Part shown: in pieces, positions 24,068 through 33,800 of the stretch
Numbering within the stretch: position 1 is the stretch's first letter
Layout of the letters: every line of letters begins with the position of its first letter
From: Mycetocola lacteus
GTDB taxonomy: Bacteria > Actinomycetota > Actinomycetes > Actinomycetales > Microbacteriaceae
Direction of reading: 5' to 3'
Assembly: GCF_003667575.1 (NCBI RefSeq)
Contig: NZ_RCUY01000001.1
Span: 310,001 to 374,000, forward strand
DNA length: 64,000 bases
Made by a program: the position numbers and the translations under genes
Notes under the pieces: model-generated
What the model saw: the letters and a program-made list of their open reading frames with translations, nothing else
Databases searched by the model: none
What the model was told of the DNA's origin: nothing

Positions 24068-25860
24068 GAACCCAGCAGGTCCGAAAGCTCAAGCCAGCGC
24101 TCTTCCAAGCTGGAGATGTCGGCAGACAGCTTCTGCGTCTCCTCGGTGATCTTGCCCAGGCCCGCGTAGTCGCTCTGGTCGTGCTCGGCCAGGCGTGCGT
24201 GGGCGGCATCGATTGCGGCGGTTGCCTTCTGGATCCGACGCTCGATCGAGGCCAGCTCCTTCTGCGCGCGGTGCAGCTCGCCACCGCTCAGGCCGGGCTT
24301 TGCCGGGGCCGAGCTGGCCTGGGAGGTCAGCTCCTCGGGCTTACTCGCCGACGCGGGCGTCGCGTTGCGGATGCGCAGGTACTCGTCCACGCCGCCGGGC
24401 AGGTGACGCAGGTCGCCATCCAGTACCGCATACTGCTGATCGGTGACCCGCTCCAGCAGGTACCGGTCATGCGAAACCACCAGCAGGGTGCCGGGCCAGG
24501 TGTCCAGCAGGTCCTCCATGGCCGCGAGCATGTCGGTGTCGAGGTCGTTGGTGGGCTCATCGAGGATCAGCACGTTGGGCTCATCCAGCAGGATCAGCAG
24601 CAGCTGCAGACGGCGCTTCTGACCACCAGAGAGGTCCTTCACCGGGGTCTGCAGCTGAGCGGAGGCGAAGCCCATCTGTTCGAGCAGCTGGCCCGGGGTC
24701 ATCTCCTTATCGCCGGCCTTATAGCTCGTGCGGTATCGTCCGATCACGGCCGAGACGCGCTCGTTCTGAATGTCTTCCAGCTCGGCGAGCTGCTGGGTCA
24801 GTGCGGCGATCTTCACGGTCTTGCCGCGCTTGACCACACCGGAGGTGGGCTGCACCTCGCCGGTTACCAGGCCCAGCAGGGTCGACTTTCCGGCACCGTT
24901 GACACCGAGGATTCCGGTGCGCTCACCCGGGGCGATGCGCCATTCCACGCTCTTCAAGATCGTCCGGTCGCCGTATTTCACGCCGGCATCCAGCAGGTCT
25001 ACGACGTCCTTACCCAGGCGCGAGGTCGCCATCTGGCTCATCGCCACGGTGTTACGCACCGGCGGGACATCGGCGATCAGGGCGTTGGCGGCCTCGATCC
25101 GGAACTTCGGCTTGGCCGTGCGTGCGGGGGCACCGCGGCGCAGCCAGGCGAGCTCCTTCTTCATCAGGTTCTGACGCTTGCCCTCGATGGTCGCGGCCAT
25201 GCGGTCGCGCTCCACGCGCTGCAGCACGTAGGCGGCATAGCCACCCTCGAAGGGTTCGATGATGCCGTCGTGCACCTCCCAGGTGTCGGTGGACACCTCA
25301 TCCAGGAACCACCGGTCGTGGGTGACCACCAGCAGGCCACCCTGGCCCGGGATCCAGCGGTTCTTCAGGTGTCCGGCCAGCCAGGACACACCCTCGACGT
25401 CGAGGTGGTTGGTGGGCTCGTCCAGGAACAGCACGTCCCAGTCACCCACCAGCAGCGCGGCCAGGGCGACCCGGCGTCGCTGACCACCGGAGAGGGTGCC
25501 GATCTCGGCGGTCCAGGGCAGATCCGACAGCAGACCCGAGATCACGTCGCGGATCTTCGGATCACCGGCCCAGATGTACTCCTCGGTGTCGCCCACAATT
25601 GCCTGGGCGACGGTCATGTCCGAGTCCAGGATGTCGCGCTGATCGAGGTAGCCGATGGTCACCCCGCGGCGACGCGTGACCCGACCCGAATCGGGTTCGA
25701 TCCGGCCGGCCAGCAGCTGCAACAGCGTGGACTTGCCATCACCGTTACGGCCGACGATACCGATCCGGTCGCCCTCATTGACCCCGGCAGTAACCTTCTC
25801 GAAGATTACGCGGGTGGGAAATTCTAGGTGGAGCGATTCCGCTCCCAACAGGTGAGCCAC
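24064..25860 (-). CDS. ABC-F family ATPase (Uup-like)
   Basis: This is a soluble tandem ABC protein of the ABC-F group (598 aa) that acts on ribosomes or nucleic acid, not in membrane transport. The first domain has Walker A GRNGDGKST, signature LSGGQRRRVAL and LFLDEPTNHLDVEGVSWL. The second has GVNGAGKST, LSGGQKRRLQL and LILDEPTNDLDTDML. The linker between domains matches the P-site tRNA interaction motif region. A C-terminal coiled coil (about 520-598, rich in E, K and A) is typical of Uup. The two ATPase cassettes look intact. Confidence 0.93.
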   Translation of the reverse strand: MAHLLGAESLHLEFPTRVIFEKVTAGVNEGDRIGIVGRNGDGKSTLLQLLAGRIEPDSGRVTRRRGVTIGYLDQRDILDSDMTVAQAIVGDTEEYIWAGDPKIRDVISGLLSDLPWTAEIGTLSGGQRRRVALAALLVGDWDVLFLDEPTNHLDVEGVSWLAGHLKNRWIPGQGGLLVVTHDRWFLDEVSTDTWEVHDGIIEPFEGGYAAYVLQRVERDRMAATIEGKRQNLMKKELAWLRRGAPARTAKPKFRIEAANALIADVPPVRNTVAMSQMATSRLGKDVVDLLDAGVKYGDRTILKSVEWRIAPGERTGILGVNGAGKSTLLGLVTGEVQPTSGVVKRGKTVKIAALTQQLAELEDIQNERVSAVIGRYRTSYKAGDKEMTPGQLLEQMGFASAQLQTPVKDLSGGQKRRLQLLLILLDEPNVLILDEPTNDLDTDMLAAMEDLLDTWPGTLLVVSHDRYLLERVTDQQYAVLDGDLRHLPGGVDEYLRIRNATPASASKPEELTSQASSAPAKPGLSGGELHRAQKELASIERRIQKATAAIDAAHARLAEHDQSDYAGLGKITEETQKLSADISSLEERWLELSDLLGS

Positions 25861-25964
25861 CCCTCAAGCTTAGTCGTCCCCGGCATTCTCCCCGCGCGGT
25901 CACAGAGATTACTCGACATCACGCGATAGGCTGAATTCTCCGTGCACCCCCGATTTGGAGCCTC

Positions 25965-27302
25965 GTGACCGATCCGAACTCTTCCCGCGCCGCCGTGAGC
26001 CACGCGGCCGGACTGACTCCGCGCAAACGTCTGCGCCGCCAGATCGCACTCGCCGTGGTGAGCACCCTGGTGCTGCTGACCGCCGGAACCGGTGCCTTCG
26101 CGCTGTATGTGTATCAGGACCTGAACAACAATATTCATCGGTCTCCGATCTCGATGCCCAGCGGCAAGCCCGACTTCGGCACCGATCAGAACACCGATGA
26201 AACCAACATCCTGATCATGGGTCTGGACAGTCGGGTGGATCAGAACGGCAAGCCGTTCCCCGAGGAGATCTACAACGCGATCCACGCCGGAGACCAGGGT
26301 GATGGCGGATACAACGCCAACGTGATGATGCTCATCCACATCCCCGCCGGTGGCGGTCGGGCGCAGGGCATCTCGATCCCGCGTGACGACTACGCCGAGC
26401 TGGCCGGTCACCCCAACGGGGTAAAGATGTCCAAGATCAAGGAGGCCTACGGCCTCGCACTGGACGAGAAGCTGCGCGAGCTTGTGCGCGGCGGCATGAA
26501 CCGCGATGAGGCCTATCAGGAGGCCCGTACCGCTGGACGTCAGGCTCAGATCAACACGGTGTCCAACTTCCTCGGCGGTGTGCGGATCGACCACTTCGTG
26601 GAGATCACCATGGCGGCCTTCTACCAGGTCGCGCAGGCAGTGGCGCCGATCCAGGTGTGCCTGAACCAGGCCACCGAGGACAAGTACTCGGGGGCGAACT
26701 TCCCCGCGGGTATGCAGGAGATCGACGCGCAGCAGGCGATGAGCTTTGTGCGTCAGCGGCGCGACACCGGCAAGTCCGGTCTGGAGCTGACCGACTTTGA
26801 CCGTACCCGTCGCCAGCAGGCATTCATGGTGTCCCTCGCCTATAAGCTCAAGCAGGCGGGCACCTTCACCAACCCCGCCACGATCACCAGCCTGGTCGGC
26901 ACCGCCAAGCAGTACATCGCGGTGGATGACGGATTCGAATTCCTGAGCTTCGCCCAGCAGGCATCGAGCCTCGCCGGAGGAAACATCACCTTCACCACCC
27001 TGCCGATCACCGGCTATGCCAAGCGCGATGGCAAGGACGTGAACCTGGTGGACCTGGACCAGATCCACGCCACCGTGGCCCAGCTGCTCGGCACCACCCC
27101 CTCCGGCAGCGCCACCCCGGAAACCCCCGCCACCGGCGGCGCGGGCACCGCCGAGACCCCGAAGACTCCGGAAACCCCGCAGGCGCCCGCCTCCGAGGCT
27201 CCGGCCACCCCGGGCGCACCGTCCTCCGAGGCTCCGGCAGACAACACCTACCACGACTGGAAGGAGCCGCTGCAGGCCGGCTCCATCCCCTGCGTGAACT
27301 AG
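25965..27302 (+). CDS. LytR-CpsA-Psr (LCP) family wall-polymer ligase
   Basis: This membrane-anchored enzyme (445 aa) attaches wall polymers (arabinogalactan-like or teichoic-acid-like glycans) to peptidoglycan. One N-terminal helix (LAVVSTLVLLTAGTGAFALY) precedes an extracellular LCP domain with TNILIMGLDSRVDQNG, MLIHIPAGGGRAQGISIPRD, a run through VGGVRIDHFVEITMAAF-like residues, and FVRQRRDTGKSGLELTDFDR. The C-terminal tail is rich in P, T, E and A, fitting a wall-spanning linker. The GTG at 25965 follows GGAG. A terminator follows directly, so it is a single-gene unit. Confidence 0.92.
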   Translation: MTDPNSSRAAVSHAAGLTPRKRLRRQIALAVVSTLVLLTAGTGAFALYVYQDLNNNIHRSPISMPSGKPDFGTDQNTDETNILIMGLDSRVDQNGKPFPEEIYNAIHAGDQGDGGYNANVMMLIHIPAGGGRAQGISIPRDDYAELAGHPNGVKMSKIKEAYGLALDEKLRELVRGGMNRDEAYQEARTAGRQAQINTVSNFLGGVRIDHFVEITMAAFYQVAQAVAPIQVCLNQATEDKYSGANFPAGMQEIDAQQAMSFVRQRRDTGKSGLELTDFDRTRRQQAFMVSLAYKLKQAGTFTNPATITSLVGTAKQYIAVDDGFEFLSFAQQASSLAGGNITFTTLPITGYAKRDGKDVNLVDLDQIHATVAQLLGTTPSGSATPETPATGGAGTAETPKTPETPQAPASEAPATPGAPSSEAPADNTYHDWKEPLQAGSIPCVN

Positions 27303-27314
27303 TCACGACACCAC

Positions 27315-27349
27315 AAAAGACCCACGGGATTTCTCCCGTGGGTCTTTTT
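27315..27349. terminator. Bidirectional rho-independent terminator
   Basis: AAAAGACCCACGGGA pairs with TCCCGTGGGTCTTTT across TTTC and ends in a T-run on both strands. It serves the LCP gene (plus) and the VOC gene (minus). Confidence 0.92.
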
Positions 27350-27359
27350 GTATGCCCGG

Positions 27360-27743
27360 CTACGCGGCCACCACCTCGGCCTTGAACCCGTCTGCGTTTT
27401 CCAACCAGGCCGCGTAGTGGTCGGGACCGCCGGCGTGTGGATAGCGTTCGGCATACAGCGGCCGCCAACCGTGGGCCGGGGCCGCGGCGACCAGCGCGTC
27501 GACCTCCGCCCGGGATCCACCGTGGAAGGCCAGATGGTTGATCCCCGCCCGCCGACGATCGTGCACGGGCGAGGACAGGTTCGGGGAGGTGGTGAGGCTC
27601 AGATACGCGCCTCCGGCACCCCAGGACTCTCCCTCGGCCCACACGCTGTCCCGGGTGAAACCGAGGCGGGTCAGCAGCCAGGCCCAGTCGCCAAGGGACT
27701 CGCGGTCCGCGATCCACACCTCGACATGATGAAATCCACTCAT
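27360..27743 (-). CDS. VOC-family (glyoxalase/bleomycin-resistance fold) protein
   Basis: This is a 127-residue metal-dependent vicinal-oxygen-chelate protein. Its first strand is FHHVEVWIADRESLGDWAWL with His near the start. The middle reads AGINHLAFHGGSRAEVDALV and the end PDHYAAWLENADGFKAEVVA with a Glu ligand. The length equals one VOC unit, so it would work as a homodimer. I chose the ATG at 27743, preceded by GGAGG, because the fold begins immediately. Substrate unknown. Confidence 0.85.
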   Translation of the reverse strand: MSGFHHVEVWIADRESLGDWAWLLTRLGFTRDSVWAEGESWGAGGAYLSLTTSPNLSSPVHDRRRAGINHLAFHGGSRAEVDALVAAAPAHGWRPLYAERYPHAGGPDHYAAWLENADGFKAEVVAA

Positions 27744-27772
27744 CCTCCGAGTATGGCAGCACCCCGCACATG

Positions 27773-27806
27773 CGCACGGCCCCGGGTTCTCACCCGGGGC
27801 CGTGCG
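27773..27806. terminator. Hairpin after the giant surface protein gene
   Basis: CGCACGGCCCCGGGT pairs perfectly with ACCCGGGGCCGTGCG over TCTC. It lies between the surface-protein stop (27820) and the VOC start (27743), both on the minus strand. It lacks a T-run but is very stable. Confidence 0.7.
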
Positions 27807-27819
27807 TCTTGGAGGGAGG

Positions 27820-30800
27820 CTATTCGGTGCGGCCGCGGCGGCGGAAGAAGAACGCTCCGAGCCCGGCCAGCAGTGTGGCGAGGGCGAGGGCACCCAGCCC
27901 CAGCGCGTGGTTGGCACCGGTCGAGCCCAGAGCCGAGCCTCCCGGACCCGCAACGACCGGAGTCGCCGCATAGGTGTTGGTCACCCGCACCGCGGTGGGG
28001 ATCGGATGACCATCGGCCCCCGGACCCACCAGTGCAACCCGGGCGGTATTCGCCGCCGACTGCTGGTCGGCAACCCCCGGAGTCACCGGGTCGATGCTCA
28101 CGCTCTCCGCACCCCGCAGATCGGGCTCGGTGATCGTACACACGCTGCCCTCGGGCAGGGCATCAATCCGCACGGCGGTTCCCGGCCGAAGGACCGTGAG
28201 CGCATCGTGATCGGTCACCGTGACCGCGGCACCGCCCACGGTCAGCTCCCGAGTACACGTTGCCCGCGCCTCAAAGCTGCCCGGGACCCGGGACTCGCCT
28301 GCACCCGGACCGGTGAGAACCTTGGTGAGTTCGAGTGACGCCGGCGAATAGGTGTTGAGCATCTCGACCGTGACCGGTTCCCCATCCAGGATCGTGACCG
28401 TGCGTTCGGGGGCGGCGATATTCGCCCCGCCCGACTCGGTTTCGGTCACCACACACTCAGCGCCCACCGGCAGACCGGCAATAGCCCGGGATGCGGTGGT
28501 CTCCCCCGCGGCGATGGCGAGCGTGAACGTGCCCACATCGCCCAGCGCGATCGGTGCCCCGGCGAGGGTGCAGACCACGGTGAAGCGTGCATCGCCCACC
28601 GTGGTGGTCACGCTCGGCGTCTCCACGCGCTTGAGAACGGTCAGATCCCCACCCGCGTTGAAGGTGTTGAGGAACACCACGTCGTGGGTTCCCGGCTCCA
28701 GGGTTTCGGCATCAAAGGCTCGGTCAGCATCCAGCGGCACCGCCTCGGTGTTGAGCGTCGCCGTGACCGTGGCCGCACCGCGTGAGTTGGTCTCCGCCGG
28801 GGTACAGGTCACACCAACCGGCAGCCCGTCCACACGCTGGGTGTCTCCGGGAACCAGGCTGAAGGGCCCATAGTTCTCGGTGATTCCCGCGAAGGTACAG
28901 CTCATCGCCACCTCGAACGGCGCGTCCGCGGGGAGGAAGGTTGCATCACCATCCACCTCGACCGCGAGGGTCACCACCGCCTCAGCAAAGGCGTTGGTGG
29001 TGGCGATCACGTTGTCGGCCAGGGTGGTGCCCAGCACCAGAGCATCCTCGGGATCGGTACTAAACCCGTACCCGGTAGTGCCCGCCGAAACCGAACCGTA
29101 CTGGCCCGGGGCGGTGGTTCCGGTGGGCTGATAGCGCTGGTCCACGATCGAGCAGGATGCACCGAGCGGCAGCCCGGTGAGCGTGGTCGAGAGCGTCTGG
29201 TCCACCGCGCTGATCCCCGCAAAGCTCGCGGTTCCGGTGACCGGAGACTCGGCCCCCGGTGCCAGACACGCGTAGTCAAGCTCATAGCCGGTGGATCCCA
29301 GGTGCCAGCGGGTGACCGGGTCATCTCGCAGGTCCAGGGTCAGGGTGAGCTCGCTGTCCTGCGCGCGGGCACCCGAGCGGGGCGACTCGGCGGCCGGCAG
29401 CCAGCTACTCGCGGTATTGACACGTCCGGTGGCCGCAACGGAGTTCCAGGCCACCCGAGGGGTGGTGCTGGTCACCGGAACGGTTACATCAAACTCCACC
29501 ACCACAAACTCGCCACCAAGCATCCGAGCATCGTCGGCAAACACGATATCCGCCCCCAGGGCGTGCGTGGTTGTGCTCGCGGTGCCGCTCCAGGTACCCG
29601 CGTCACAGGCCAGCGTGTGTGCGCCGCCGAACGCGTCGGGTGCAACCCGGCAGGCGTTACCCGTCGAGGAATAGCGCACTCCCTCGGCGGAGATGACGGC
29701 GTCCCCACGGGCACCGATTGCCTCGGCCTCGGCGCCACCGAGAAGCCTGACCGATCCCGGGACCAGGGCGGCCGTCCACTGCGAGTTACGCGCGGTTTCC
29801 AGCACCGCCCCCGTGTCGCCGATCGCCGGCAACTCATCCACAAACCGGAACTGGCTGAGCGCACTGTTTCCCGAGTTGATCAGCTTCGCCCGGTAGGTCA
29901 GGGTTGCCCCCGCCGTGGTGAGCGCGATGCAGGGATTGCGCACCCAGTCCCCATCGGGCCACTCGGCGTTGGTGGAGGGATCACACACGGTGCGAGCCTC
30001 GGTCTCCGAGCCGCCGATCTCCGCGTTGATATAGGACTCCGCGCGCACCGAGTCGTTCTGCAGGAAGTTCGCGTTGGCGGTGGAGACACAGTTGGCGTTT
30101 GCCGAGGATTCATCGGCGCACACCGAGGCCGGCAGCGCCCCGAGGATTCCGCTGCCCACAAGCCGAGCGGTGTTGGTCCCCGAACTCCCCGAGGCCACAC
30201 CGTCACTCATCTGCAGCGGCACCTGGATCACGATCTTTTCGCCCGGACGCAGCACGTTATCCGCGGGCCAGGTCCAGCGCATCGAATCTCGATCTCCCGG
30301 GACCAGCGTCATCTCCGGGGTGCGCGAAACACCCTCGGGGGCCGAGGTCACCCGCCACTCCGAGGAGGGGAACACCGCGTTATAGGCGAGCTCGGGTGGG
30401 AGCACATCGATTGCGGTGAGGTCGTAGAGGTTACTCGAGGCGTTCGCGTTGTTCTGAAGCACCACAAAGAAGTTGACCCAGGATCCGGGGTTCGCGTTGG
30501 CGGTGGTGGTTCCGGTGTTGGTTACCGGATCGTATCGACCCGCATACTTGCGAACCAGCGGCGCCGGAGTTCCCGGATAGATCGGGGTCTCGCCGCGCGC
30601 ATTGGTCACCTCGGCGAGCGGGACGGTGAAGGTGTCCATGAAGGATGCACCACCACCGGTCATCCCCACGATCCACTGGCTGGCCCCGCTGGGCAGATCG
30701 GTGGCCGGTGAGACCTCGGTGGGGTCGCTGCGTAGGTGGGTGCGCAGCTTGGATTCGATATTGAGCGCACCGATGGAACGCTTGAGGATGCGCTGACGGG

Positions 30801-33800
30801 TGTTCTCGTCCCCGTCGAACTGCACCCGGAAACCGGTGGCCTCGGCCCAGGTTTTGGGCCCGTCGCCGGTACTCGGCAGGGTCAGGTCGGCGTTGTCGGC
30901 CGCGGTGATGGCGTCGCTCCACTTTCCGTCCTCACCCCGCACCCAGACCCGGGCCGTGACCGCACCCACCGGGTATCTCACCTGGACTCGCTGGACATCG
31001 AAGGCGTCCAGGGCCGATCCGGGCTCAAGGGTGTATCCGTCCGGATCCGCCGAGGGCCAGTGTGCACCATCCAGGAACTCGGCAGCGGTAGCCATCCGCA
31101 GCGAGCGCACCGGAATGTTTCCGGTGTTCTGGGTAACCAATACCCAGGTTCGGTTGGGCAGCAGGTCGCGGTTCAGCGTTCCCGTGCCGGTCACCGACAC
31201 AGCCGCATTCACCGAGGAGGCCGCCACATCGATGGCCAGGTTGGCGCTGTCTACGGTCAGATCCAGCGGCGTTACATTGCCCATCCGTGCCGCATAGTTG
31301 GCGGTCAGGTTGGCCTGCTGAGTTACCGTTTCACCGGGGATCTGGGTGGCCCCATCGATGCTCTGATCCGATGCCAGCTCATCCGGGACACCGGCGACAA
31401 ACCGGTAGGTGTACCCGGTACGGACGTAGTCACGCAGGTTCGTGAAGAACCGCAGCTCGCCCTGAACGACCGCGGTCGGGCGATTGAGACCCACCCGCTT
31501 GCCCTCCTCGGACCAGGTGATATGCACCCCGACCACGTCCGCGAAACGATCGCTGGGCGGGTTCAGGGTCGCGGGCTGCGCGTTGACCGGAGCGGGCACA
31601 TCCAGGGTGGTGCCGTCGGCAAAGAGGTAGTGGATCACGCCCGCTACCTTGTTATTTGCGGGCTGCCCGCCCGAGCTGGGAGCACCCTCACGATCGGGCC
31701 AGGTCACCAGTTCGATACCGGTGAAGTCGGTGATCGCGAAGGGATCGTTGGTCGCGGTTCCCGGCCCATTCCCCACCCCCACGGCGATGCTATCCACGCC
31801 CACGGCAATGCTGCCGGTGGCCGACCACTGGTTTGCGGGCGGCACCCCGTCCACGCCCAGCGCGGTCTTGTTACTCGCGGTGAGCACCACATGGGAGGGA
31901 CTCTGGTGCTGGGCGACCAGGTAGTTCTCCGCCAGCGTGCCCTGCCATCTCGCGGTGGCGTCCCCAAAGAGCTGATCGGCGGCGTACACCGTGAAGTCGG
32001 CCGTGCCAACAATCCCGGTGGTCCATCCCCCGGGCTCATTCATCGAGGTGAGTGTGGCGCGGTTGCGCTTGATGATCCCGGCCAGCGAGCCGTTCACGAT
32101 CGCCGCGGGGTTTGTCAGCAGGTGCGTGCGCAGCTTCATGTCGGCCACCACCGAGAACGCCCCGAAGCGCTGCAACGCAACGGTGGGGTCGGCCCGGGTG
32201 ACCTCAACCTGCACGCTAAAGACGCGTGCCGAATCGAATCCAACCCAGGATCCCGACCACTCAATCTCGCGGTCCACCCGCTGGAAATCCAGGTATCCGG
32301 CACTCTGTGAGTCCTCGATATCCTCCGCGGACAGCTCCTCACCCTTATGGCTGGTGCTGGCTTCAACCTCACCCACGGGTCCGATCGGATTCCCGTCGAT
32401 ATCATTCATGGTGATGGTCATCTTCTGGTCCGGTCCCACCCGGGCATCACGCAGACCGGTGAGGGCGAAGACGTCCAGTGAGGACCCCGAGTGCGGACCG
32501 TCGGTCATACGCACGCGCACGCTGCGCTCGCTCTCGGGCACACCGGCCAGCAGGAACGCGGTCGGCGACTCCTGCCCCTGAATGCCGTACTTTTTCGCCC
32601 CGGATGCGTAGTCCTTGAACACCGAGGCGCGGGCCAGATCCAGCAGGAACATCGCGTCGCCACCGGTGGCGGTCGCGGTGTTGATCCCGGTGCGCACCTC
32701 GGCGGTGTTTCCCACGGTCAGGAGTCCCGGGGTGTCCGAGGACCCAATCAGATTGGGGTCCACCTTGACCGGGCCGCTCAGCTGCTCATTGCGGAACGTG
32801 ACGGTGGTGCCGGCGGGCAGATCACAGTCGATGGTCACCGGGAAGCGCGCGGCCGGCTCGGCCGGAAGGATGGTGACTTCGAATCCCACCACCCGGTCCA
32901 GCTCCATCCCGTCCGTGTAGTCAACCTTGGTGACCGTGGGCGAAGTTCCGGTACCGAGGACCCACACCTTGTAGCTCGTGGTGCTGGCTACGGTGCCGCC
33001 GTTCGCATCGGTACAGACCGCTGCCTGCGAGGAGAGCGCCGACAGTTTGATCGTATTAAACGGGTTGCTCTTCAGGTTGGCGTTTGTCGGGGTGGTTTGC
33101 GGGTCCGAAATGGTGAGCCCGGTTGGTCCCTGATCCTCGGTCGCTCCCGCCGACGGGCTGGTCGATGCGCTCAGCCGCAGCGCGTGATCGCGGTAGTTCT
33201 GCGGGTCGATTTCGGGGTCAAACACGTCTCCGGCTCGTGCCTCACCGGTCAACGGATAGACGATCCGATCCGCATCGGAACCCAGGTTTTTGCTGAGCTT
33301 GGCGGTGAACTGCGGCTTGACCAGTGTGATGCTCGCGGTGGGCAGGTTCTCGGTAATCCGGGCACCGGTGGCCGCGGTGGCCACCACGGTGCCGTCAAAC
33401 TCCACCAGGGTGGTGCCCGGGTTGCCGGAGGGCGCGCTGATCGGTTGGCCGTTGGAAAGCCGGGTATCGCGCAGCGCCGAACTGAGGATCACCCGTGCCG
33501 CACAGCCGTCATCATCCAGCGCACAGTTCCCGCTAATCCCGCCGCCGTCGGTGGCATAAAACGTGATGGTGATGCCGATGATCTCCCCCAGCGTGCGCTC
33601 GTCCCCCTCGGGTCCGGGCACCACCGCACCGGCAACAAACTCCTGCGCCTCACCGGCCACCGGTGCGGTCGCATAGTTGTAACGGATGCTCGCCCGGGTG
33701 GATCCGGCGGGGAACACCACCTCGGGGATCGCGGTGAGCTGCTGATAGTCGAAGAAGTCGGCGGTACGGCTGGTCTGGTTCGCGGTGAGCCGCAGGGTCG

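Noticed and set aside
29302..30711. A long plus-strand frame inside the giant surface protein gene
   Set aside because: It has shadow composition without a domain; the minus strand encodes a continuous signal-to-anchor protein.
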